Positions 1-4,782 of a stretch of DNA of 6,019 nt are shown here, piece by piece. How positions within the stretch are numbered: the stretch's first letter is position 1; every line of letters begins with the position of its first letter. The translations under genes were made by a program, and so were the position numbers. A model generated the notes under the pieces. The model worked only from the letters and a program-made list of their open reading frames with translations. It did not search any database and was not told where the DNA came from. Origin of the DNA: Clostridium sp. UBA6758 (GTDB taxonomy: Bacteria > Bacillota > Clostridia > Clostridiales > Clostridiaceae); assembly GCA_002453475.1 (NCBI GenBank), contig DKGY01000015.1, positions 10,655 to 16,673 on the forward strand, in the 5' to 3' direction.

Positions 1-46
1 AGGCTTGCTGCATGTCAGATTCCTTTAATTGTCTAATTTCAATCAT
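1..46 (-). CDS. Probable GNAT N-acetyltransferase, N-terminal fragment (runs off window)
   Basis: Only the first 15 codons are inside the window. They read MIEIRQLKESDMQQA, which matches the usual opening strand of GNAT acetyltransferases (I-R-x-L-x-x-x-D at the first beta strand). The start is well supported: TGGAGG at 55-60 lies 8 nt before the ATG. An earlier ATG at 52-54 meets a TGA after three codons and is not the start. The gene begins 33 bp after the stop of the upstream methyltransferase, with no terminator between them, so the two are probably co-transcribed. The GNAT assignment rests on a very short stretch and on the neighbourhood, which is full of GNAT genes; the acetyl-CoA site lies beyond the window edge. 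Confidence 0.55.
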   Translation of the reverse strand, partial: MIEIRQLKESDMQQA

Positions 47-54
47 TGATTCAT

Positions 55-60
55 CCTCCA
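55..60 (-). promoter_or_regulatory. Ribosome binding site of the truncated GNAT gene
   Basis: TGGAGG on the minus strand, 8 nt before the ATG at 44-46. It decides the start of a gene that otherwise has only 15 codons visible. Confidence 0.6.
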
Positions 61-79
61 TTTATACAACTAATCTTAT

Positions 80-694
80 TCAATTACTTTTCATTAGTAT
101 ATATTCAAGATAAACCGATGTATTTTCTTTATCAGCGATCTTTCTTTTTACTAATTTCTTTTCTTTATATATAACTTCAAATTTTGTAAAGACTTGCTCA
201 ATTTCGTTATCCTTATAATGACAATAGATCACTTCATCATTATCTTCAATTTGTAAAAACTCTCCTTCACCAATTTCTTTTCCTATACCATAAGTATCAC
301 ACTCTTCACCTAAAAAATTCACATAGCATAGTCCTCCAGATTTTAACACTCGATAAAATTCTGATAAAGCAAGTGAGAAATCTTCTTTTTTCATATGAAC
401 AGATGTATTATAAGAATACAAAAAATTAAAAAACTCATTTTCAAAAGGTATTTTTCTCATATCACCAAATATGATATTTAAATCTGTATTATGTTCTATA
501 CAAAATGCTCTTGCCTTTTCCAACTGTTCTTTAGATATTTCAATTCCATAGATTTCATATCCAAATTCATAAAATAAAGAAAGAGGTGGATTAGAACCAC
601 CAGCACCACAGTCTAATATAATTTTTTCAGAGGAATTGTTATTACAATATTTTAAGAAATTATATAACGGAATAGCATTTATAAGGTTATGCAT
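80..694 (-). CDS. Class I SAM-dependent methyltransferase (204 aa)
   Basis: This is a small cytoplasmic methyltransferase with a Rossmann-type SAM fold. Motif I is ILDCGAGGSNPPLSLF at residues 26-41. It is an LDxGxG glycine loop in the variant 'GAGGSNP' form. Next come the acidic residue of motif II (YGIEIS, Glu52), the GDM segment with Asp78, the hydrophobic strand and catalytic-side loop at 90-101 (FNFLYSYNTSVHM), and the post-motif strand VLKSGGLCYVNF at 116-127. The C-terminal third (about 130-204) is charged and probably forms the substrate cap. The ATG is preceded by AAGGAG about 12 nt upstream, a slightly long spacing. The stop is TGA. The gene lies 34 bp after the broken methyltransferase and 33 bp before the partial GNAT gene, so it is probably part of the same transcript. 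The acceptor substrate cannot be told. The SAM methyltransferase assignment is secure; nothing more specific is. Confidence 0.85.
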   Translation of the reverse strand: MHNLINAIPLYNFLKYCNNNSSEKIILDCGAGGSNPPLSLFYEFGYEIYGIEISKEQLEKARAFCIEHNTDLNIIFGDMRKIPFENEFFNFLYSYNTSVHMKKEDFSLALSEFYRVLKSGGLCYVNFLGEECDTYGIGKEIGEGEFLQIEDNDEVIYCHYKDNEIEQVFTKFEVIYKEKKLVKRKIADKENTSVYLEYILMKSN

Positions 695-728
695 ATTTTA
701 TCAACACTCCTTACATTTTAAACTTTTA

Positions 729-1218
729 CTATTTGTTTATTAATAAAAATAATCTATTATACTGTTCATGTTGATTATAGTAAATATCCTTTTTAAGATA
801 TATATGAAAATATTTTTCCAATATATTAACCCATTTATCTGTTTCTAAATTCCATAAATATAATCCTGCTGTTTCAAGTAATAGATCATTGCCTAAGTCT
901 GTAATACCCCATTCTTTAATCTGTTCTTCATTCAATATTGGATTTACCTTAAATAAAATCTTACCGCCCTTATGAACTATTTATGGATATTACTCAATAC
1001 TAGTTCTGCATCTTTAGGAATCATATTATCAACAATATTTGATAATATAGCACCATCCATAATATTTTCTTCCATTTTATTCAAACACTCTAATCCCCCT
1101 TGAATAAACTCAAAGTTATCCCTTTCAAAATATCTTGCCCTTTCCTTTGCAGAGCTATTGCTTCTGTTGAAATATCAATTCCTACATGCTGTTTGGTTCC
1201 ACTAAGTGCACAATGAAA
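729..1218 (-). pseudogene. Broken class I SAM methyltransferase (two frameshifts, 5' truncated)
   Basis: Three successive reading frames join into one methyltransferase-like protein. The most upstream piece (from about 1215) reads SGTKQHVGIDISTEAI, the segment that follows the SAM glycine loop. The middle piece (about 1155 to 980) begins SSAKERARYFERDN and ends VLSNIHK at a TAG (977-979). The last piece (from 980) reads IVHKGGKILFKVNP and runs to a TAG at 729-731. Each junction is explained by loss of one base: one near 1154-1159, and one in an A-run at 980-982 (CATAAATAG; one more A restores the frame). The LDxGxG glycine loop itself is absent: upstream of about 1212 the frame hits TAG (1219-1221) and the similarity ends, so the 5' end is also lost. 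A 68-codon open stretch from a TTG at 935 remains, but it is only the C-terminal piece and has no convincing ribosome site. The protein is very probably non-functional. Confidence 0.8.
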
Positions 1219-1261
1219 CTAGAATTCTTTACTGATGAACTTAACTTACAACAGGTTATGA

Positions 1262-1786
1262 TTATAATCTTTGATTAGTCATTTCATATGATGGATGATA
1301 CAGTCCAGTTGGTTCATAGAAATTATCTCCTATATATTGAAAACCTAGGCGTACTAAAAGTTTTTTAGATACAACATTTTGTGGGTGATGTCCTGCAAAA
1401 AGCTTGTCTGCATTTAATTTAGAAAAGCAATAATGGATTACCTCTTTTGCTGCTTCATGTGCATAACCTTGCCCCCAGTATCTTTTACGAAGATGAAAGC
1501 CAATTTCATATGAACGTTGTTTAGATTTAAATGGGCGTACACCACAGCATCCAATGAATTCTCCTGTTGTTATTTCAAATATAGGCCAATACTGAACATT
1601 AAACTCCTTGCCATTACAAATTTCAATATTTAAACGATTACGAATATCATTTTCTGTAAATTCTCCTGTAGCACAAATAAATTTAGTAACATCCTTTTCT
1701 CCCCAAAGCTGATGAGCTAGTGGAAAGTCGCAATCTCACCAATTCGAGAAACCTATACGCTCTGTTTTCATAAAGTAATCTCTCAA
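1262..1786 (-). pseudogene. RimJ/RimL-type GNAT acetyltransferase interrupted by one in-frame TGA
   Basis: A single 175-codon frame runs from a TTG (1786) to TAA (1262-1264) and is broken only by a TGA at 1736-1738, codon 17. The opening TERIGFSNW is typical of Acetyltransf_3 (RimJ/RimL-like) GNATs. The body carries QLWGEKDVTKFI, then GEFIGCCGVRPF, the strand YEIGFHLRKRYWGQGYAHEA with the acetyl-CoA loop (R-Y-W-G-Q-G-Y-A), and finally N-V-V-S-K-K-L-L-V-R-L-G-F, the usual motif B. AGGAGG at 1795-1800 lies 8 nt before the TTG, so the TTG is a better start than the ATG at 1769-1771. No in-frame ATG, GTG or TTG follows the stop until near the C-terminus, so restart is unlikely. Arginine codons are mostly CGT/CGC (7 of 10), unlike the AGA-rich neighbours, which suggests transfer from another genome. 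It could be intact if the TGA is a sequencing error. Confidence 0.8.
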
Positions 1787-1794
1787 ACCTTTCA

Positions 1795-1800
1795 CCTCCT
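1795..1800 (-). promoter_or_regulatory. Ribosome binding site deciding a TTG start
   Basis: A perfect AGGAGG on the minus strand sits 8 nt upstream of the TTG at 1784-1786 and about 23 nt from the next ATG. The initiation signal of the interrupted GNAT gene is therefore still intact and favours TTG. Confidence 0.65.
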
Positions 1801-1832
1801 GTTATGTGAATAACCTTTCCCTGGCAGTATGA

Positions 1833-1871
1833 TATAATTGTAATTATAAAAGTATGGTACTTCCTATTAAT
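1833..1871 (-). promoter_or_regulatory. Possible weak promoter with overlapping dyad
   Basis: A TATAAT on the minus strand (plus 1843-1848) has only a poor -35 (ATTAAT, 17 bp upstream, 1866-1871). The -10 lies inside a perfect inverted repeat, TATAATT-GT-AATTATA (1833-1848), which also gives a TATAAT on the plus strand. It lies in the 97-bp gap between the intact 161-aa GNAT and the interrupted GNAT gene, about 40 nt before the latter's SD site. In DNA this AT-rich such matches arise by chance, so this is only a candidate. Confidence 0.25.
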
Positions 1872-1883
1872 AAGTTAGCTCAT

Positions 1884-2369
1884 TTATTCTATTTTCATCT
1901 CAAATAATGCAAATGCTCCACCATTATCTAATAAGAATTTATCAACTATCTCAAATCCTAAACTCTTGTAAAGATTACATAATTTTTTATTAGTCCATCC
2001 TGTATCTAATCTTAAATATTTAACCTTTCTTTTTTTACATTCTTCTATTGCAAATTTAACCATTTCGTATGGTAGTCCCATTCCTGCATACTCTCTTCTC
2101 ACGCACAGTTTATGTATATATCCTGCTTCATTTTCCTTTGAATTTGGCCAAAAAAAAGTATCACTCCATTGCAATACCATACAACATGCATTAACTCCTG
2201 AAACTTTTCCCACACAAAAATCTTTTTCCATAACATCTACCATTAATTTCTCTCTTGTAAGGTGTTCATCCTTCCATACATTTAATCCAACAGAACGTCC
2301 CCAAGAAGCGACTTCTTTCATAATATCAATTACATTATCAACTTCTCCGGTAGATACGATAAAACTCAT
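1884..2369 (-). CDS. GNAT family N-acetyltransferase (161 aa)
   Basis: This is a single-domain cytoplasmic acetyltransferase that would use acetyl-CoA. From the chosen start MSFIVSTGEV, the N-terminal helices cover residues about 10-50. A GKVSG-type turn and strand follow (54-68), then the motif A strand and acetyl-CoA loop GYIHKLCVRREYAGMGLP (83-100; pyrophosphate loop A-G-M-G, with Glu rather than Gln/Arg at the first loop position). After that come strand VKYLRLDTGW (116-125) and motif B, N127 to F139 (N-K-K-L-C-N-L-Y-K-S-L-G-F). The length is normal for a one-domain GNAT. An ATG 36 nt further upstream (2405) lacks a ribosome site, whereas GAGGGGGAG lies just before the ATG at 2369, so I chose the shorter form. 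The gene starts 94 bp after the upstream methyltransferase with no terminator. The substrate is unknown; a small amine, antibiotic or protein N-terminus are all possible. Confidence 0.85.
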   Translation of the reverse strand: MSFIVSTGEVDNVIDIMKEVASWGRSVGLNVWKDEHLTREKLMVDVMEKDFCVGKVSGVNACCMVLQWSDTFFWPNSKENEAGYIHKLCVRREYAGMGLPYEMVKFAIEECKKRKVKYLRLDTGWTNKKLCNLYKSLGFEIVDKFLLDNGGAFALFEMKIE

Positions 2370-2373
2370 ACTT

Positions 2374-2382
2374 CTCCCCCTC
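2374..2382 (-). promoter_or_regulatory. Ribosome binding site deciding the 161-aa GNAT start
   Basis: GAGGGGGAG on the minus strand is followed after 4 nt by the ATG at 2367-2369 (6 nt if AGGGGG is taken as the core). The upstream in-frame ATG at 2403-2405 has no comparable purine tract. Confidence 0.55.
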
Positions 2383-2463
2383 AAATTTGTAATCTGACAC
2401 ACCATAAATTGTCATCAACTTAATTTAAAATTTTCACTATATAAATATAAAGATATTTACATT

Positions 2464-3177
2464 TTATTTTTTCTTCAATAATGTTGTCCACATAAAAGAT
2501 TTTCCAAATACATTGTCATTCTCTATCTCTTTCATCTCTCTAAATTCAAGTATATTGAAGTGTGGTTTTAAAATTGTTTTTAGCTTATACTCAGAAAATC
2601 CAAGTCCACCATGCATTGAATAATCTCTATACACATCATAATCAGATATATTTGCACCTCCGTTTAAATTAAAACAGTTCATGGAAAAATATCCATCTGG
2701 CTTTAAAAGTTTTAAAACAGCACTTAGGTATTGATTTCTCCTATGAGGTTTTATATGATGAAAACATCCTGAATCATAGATAAAATCAAAACTCTCTGGT
2801 TCACATTTAAAATCAAATATTGATTGGCATAAAAAATTCACTTCTATAGATTGTTCTTTCGCCAATTGTTTTCCCCATTCAATAGATGTTTTTGAAAAAT
2901 CAATTCCATAAACTTCAAACCCTTTGTGTGCAAGATATAATGAATTTCTACCATTTCCACATCCTATATCAAGTGCTTTTCCTTGTTTTAATAATTCTAA
3001 CTCAAAGTATGAAGCAAGGTTTTCATCAGGAATATTTTTAAAGAATGGAATTGCTTTTTCCTTATCAGAATAAAAATTGCTCCACCATTCATTATCCCGT
3101 TTCTCTAATAGATTATCTAGCATATCAAGTATGTCATTCTCACTTTTAATAATCTCTGAATTGATTTTTTCTATCAC
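2464..3177 (-). CDS. Class I SAM-dependent methyltransferase (237 aa, GTG start)
   Basis: The protein has an N-terminal helical extension (residues 1-65, including RDNEWWSNFY and KAIPFF), then a complete SAM-binding fold. Motif I is ALDIGCGNGRNSLYLA at 68-83, motif II has the acidic YGIDFS (Asp93), the motif around residue 119 is QSIFDF, the strand FDFIYDSGCFHHI lies at 130-142, and the post-motif LLKPDGYFSMNCF at 157-169. The DSGCFHH-x-x-x-x-R-R arrangement is typical of small TehB/thiopurine-like methyltransferases of Gram-positive bacteria, but the substrate cannot be assigned. AGGGGG (3185-3190) lies 7 nt before the GTG at 3175-3177, so GTG is my preferred start. An ATG at 3214-3216 would add 13 residues; it overlaps the stop of the upstream GNAT remnant as TAATG, so coupling from there is an alternative. 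The gene appears intact and co-transcribed with its neighbours. Confidence 0.85.
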   Translation of the reverse strand: MIEKINSEIIKSENDILDMLDNLLEKRDNEWWSNFYSDKEKAIPFFKNIPDENLASYFELELLKQGKALDIGCGNGRNSLYLAHKGFEVYGIDFSKTSIEWGKQLAKEQSIEVNFLCQSIFDFKCEPESFDFIYDSGCFHHIKPHRRNQYLSAVLKLLKPDGYFSMNCFNLNGGANISDYDVYRDYSMHGGLGFSEYKLKTILKPHFNILEFREMKEIENDNVFGKSFMWTTLLKKK

Positions 3178-3184
3178 ACATATT

Positions 3185-3190
3185 CCCCCT
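3185..3190 (-). promoter_or_regulatory. Ribosome binding site deciding a GTG start
   Basis: AGGGGG on the minus strand, 7 nt before GTG (3175-3177) of the 237-aa methyltransferase. It lies inside the reading frame of the longer ATG alternative (3216), which itself has only a poor SD. Confidence 0.5.
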
Positions 3191-3215
3191 ATACATTTAT
3201 AAAGAATATCAATCA

Positions 3216-3380
3216 TTAATTTTCAAAGAAAAATATATCTCCCAACGTTCCATCGTTATATTCAGAATTAGGATAAGATTCTACAAGTCGGTATTTGCCC
3301 TTAGTATATCCAGATACAACATTATCCCAAAAATGAACCGAAGCAATGTTTTTAAGATGTCTCTTTAACTGCCACTTGCC
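3216..3380 (-). pseudogene. C-terminal remnant of a GNAT acetyltransferase (54 codons)
   Basis: An open stretch without a start codon or ribosome site reads GKWQLKRHLKNIASVHFWDN, continues through V-V-S-G-Y-T-K-G-K-Y and D-G-T-L-G-D-I-F-F-F, and ends at TAA (3216-3218). The pattern N-I-A-S-V-x-F-W followed by G-Y-T-x-G and a terminal D-G-x-x-G-D-x-F-F-F is that of the last third of a GNAT subfamily: motif B with FW, then the final strands. The frame meets TAA immediately upstream (3381-3383), so the first roughly 100 residues, including the acetyl-CoA loop, are missing. Only 20 bp separate it from the stop of the 260-aa GNAT, so a deletion or insertion junction probably lies there. It cannot be a working enzyme. 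Its stop overlaps an ATG of the next methyltransferase (TAATG), a relic of close packing. Confidence 0.7.
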
Positions 3381-3400
3381 TTAAATATTTTAATCTATAA

Positions 3401-4183
3401 CTATCTCATAAATAATATTGATGTCTTAACACCACATTTTGAGAACCCACATTTTTTATACATATCCTTTGCTGTATCGAAATTGTCTGTTATTAAGTAT
3501 GCTATATCAGCTCTAGCATTAAGAGATTCTTCTAGTAATTTATGTAACATAGAAGTACCAAATCCTTGTTTTTGATATTCCTCGATAATATCAAAATCCT
3601 CAATCTTTGCAATGCCATCTTTTATGAAAAGCTCACATTTACCTATAGGTTCCTTTCCCTTGTAGCATACATAAAGGTTCAAATCAGGATTTTTCTTATA
3701 TACTTCCATCTTTCTTATGCTTCTTTTTATAGCAAACTCTTCTCCCATAGCTGCCTTATTAGCCTGTACATCTGCTTTGTATCCATCATCAAGTATTTCA
3801 AGAGTATCTGCTTTTAAAGCTATGCAATCATCTTTTACTTTTAATTTATTAAAATCTTTTGGCTCTATAGCCATAAAACAGTATTCTGTAATCTCAGGCT
3901 CTTGAATCAAGTTCTTTAACTCATCCCACTTCACACCATAATCCATCATGATATGCAGATGTTCATTATTTGACTTTTGCATTTCCCTAAGCTTATTTTC
4001 AATAAAGCTTCTTAGTTCATCCATCTCCATTAATTCTTTCAAAAAAATGAAATTATGCATGTACATATCAAGTAGTTTTTTGTCTGTGAATATGATAGAT
4101 TTCTGCTGTTGAGCATAATCTGAAAAACATTTTATATATTTCAATTCAGTTTCCAACATTTTTTCATATAATTCTGCCTTCAT
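3401..4183 (-). CDS. GNAT family N-acetyltransferase with helical N-terminal region (260 aa)
   Basis: The C-terminal half is a GNAT domain. Strand LYVCYKGKEPIGKCELF is at 170-186. Motif A, IAKIEDFDIIEEYQKQGFGT (191-210), contains the canonical acetyl-CoA pyrophosphate loop Q204-K-Q-G-F-G209. Strand IAYLITD (227-233) and motif B, TAKDMYKKCGF (237-247), follow. Residues 1-100 are mostly charged helix (for example KMLETELKYIKCFSDYAQQQ), and the linker at 101-165 contains strand-like segments that may form a second, degenerate GNAT-like half. At 260 aa it is longer than a single-domain GNAT. A clear SD (AGGGAG) precedes the ATG by about 10 nt. It is the first gene after the intrinsic terminator and probably leads the left-hand transcript. 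It is intact. The substrate is unknown. Confidence 0.85.
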   Translation of the reverse strand: MKAELYEKMLETELKYIKCFSDYAQQQKSIIFTDKKLLDMYMHNFIFLKELMEMDELRSFIENKLREMQKSNNEHLHIMMDYGVKWDELKNLIQEPEITEYCFMAIEPKDFNKLKVKDDCIALKADTLEILDDGYKADVQANKAAMGEEFAIKRSIRKMEVYKKNPDLNLYVCYKGKEPIGKCELFIKDGIAKIEDFDIIEEYQKQGFGTSMLHKLLEESLNARADIAYLITDNFDTAKDMYKKCGFSKCGVKTSILFMR

Positions 4184-4386
4184 AATATAAATCTCCCTAA
4201 TTTATCTAATTTAAATAATTACTATATATTTAAATTAATTACAAATAATTCTTTAAGAAAATTATAACATATAACTATAATGAATAACTCAAAATATATA
4301 ATATTCTTCTAATTTCTACTATTATGTTTCTAACATCAACTATTTAAATTTCAATGTTTGAAGTGTAATATAGTTTAGTATTAAAT
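4184..4386. other. Intergenic region between terminator and GNAT block
   Basis: About 200 bp of very AT-rich DNA with no open frame of note on either strand. It holds the probable promoter of the left-hand gene block and the leader carrying the SD of the 260-aa GNAT. I see no riboswitch-like fold, repeat or gene remnant here. Confidence 0.6.
4261..4292 (-). promoter_or_regulatory. Candidate extended -10 promoter for the GNAT/methyltransferase block
   Basis: On the minus strand TGTTATAAT (4261-4269) is a perfect extended -10 (TG-n-TATAAT). The nearest -35-like TTGAGT (4287-4292) is 20 bp away, longer than the usual 17, but an extended -10 can work without a good -35. The transcript would start about 70 nt before the ATG of the 260-aa GNAT. 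The surroundings are so AT-rich that chance matches are likely. Confidence 0.4.
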
Positions 4387-4426
4387 AAAAAAATATCACG
4401 CATCCCTTTTAGAACATGTGATATTT
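4387..4426 (-). terminator. Intrinsic terminator of the MATE-repressor operon
   Basis: On the minus strand AAATATCAC (4426-4418) pairs perfectly with GTGATATTT (4399-4391) across an 18-nt loop, and the hairpin runs straight into a T-tract (seven consecutive A on the plus strand, 4387-4393, partly within the stem). It lies about 40 nt after the stop of the metal-sensing repressor gene. The stem is AT-rich but uninterrupted, and position and U-tract fit a rho-independent terminator. Confidence 0.8.
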
Positions 4427-4466
4427 AAACTAATTATAATTAGTATTATTAAAAATATTTTAGGAT

Positions 4467-4754
4467 TTACTTAATAAATTTACCTATTGCATCATTTAAA
4501 TCTGTGAGAACTTTTTTATCTCCTGTTTCTACAGCATCAACAACACAATTTTCAATATGATCTTGTAAAATTATTTTACCAATATTATTAATTGCAGATT
4601 TCACTGCTGAAACCTGTACTAATACTTCACTGCAATCTCGCCCCTCCTCAACCATCTTTTTCACTGCCTCTAAATGTCCTATAGCTCTTGATAATCTATT
4701 TATTACAGCTTTAGTATTTTTATGTGTATGGTTATGTCCCTGTTCATCACTCAT
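4467..4754 (-). CDS. CsoR/RcnR/FrmR-family metal-sensing transcriptional repressor (95 aa)
   Basis: The all-helical repressor family is clear from N-R-L-S-R-A-I-G-H-L-E (19-29), KKMVEEGRDC (32-41), QVSAVKSAINN (47-57) and QDHIENCVVDAV (64-75). The ligand residues Cys41, His66 and Cys70 have the C-x24-H-x3-C spacing of copper-sensing CsoR. The N-terminus adds G-H-N-H-T-H, with His7, His9 and His11; His9 is 32 residues before Cys41, the same spacing as the N-terminal His in the nickel sensors RcnR (His3-Cys35) and InrS (His21-Cys53). Cu(I) or Ni(II)/Co(II) sensing therefore both fit; formaldehyde sensing (FrmR) is less likely. Members bind DNA in the apo form and release it on ligand binding. 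AGGAGA lies 7 nt before the ATG. The gene starts 28 bp after the MATE gene and is followed by a terminator, so it is the last gene of that operon and probably controls it. The operator would lie upstream of the pump, outside the window. Confidence 0.9.
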   Translation of the reverse strand: MSDEQGHNHTHKNTKAVINRLSRAIGHLEAVKKMVEEGRDCSEVLVQVSAVKSAINNIGKIILQDHIENCVVDAVETGDKKVLTDLNDAIGKFIK

Positions 4755-4782
4755 AAATTTATCTCCTTTTGTTTTATTTTAA

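Noticed and set aside
729..935. A 68-codon open frame as an independent small gene
   Set aside because: It starts at a TTG without an SD and is the C-terminal continuation of the frameshifted methyltransferase.
1736..1738. TGA as selenocysteine or as a tryptophan codon
   Set aside because: I see no convincing hairpin right after it, the family has no selenocysteine members that I know of, and TGG is used for Trp throughout while TGA ends the methyltransferase at 80-82. A nonsense mutation is simpler.
711..2466. The 10-bp direct repeat ttacatttta at 711-720 and 2457-2466
   Set aside because: Two copies of such an AT-rich decamer are expected by chance here, and their positions relative to the genes differ.
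3214..3216. The ATG at 3216 as the definite methyltransferase start
   Set aside because: It has a weak SD, whereas the GTG at 3177 has AGGGGG at ideal spacing. The TAATG overlap with the remnant keeps it as an alternative.
3566..3905. Two overlapping open frames on the plus strand
   Set aside because: They lie antisense inside the well-supported 260-aa GNAT gene and show no recognisable protein features.
1..4183. A chromosomal integron cassette array
   Set aside because: The one-orientation small-gene layout is suggestive, but the gaps share no recombination-site-like repeat with conserved core ends, and no integrase is visible.
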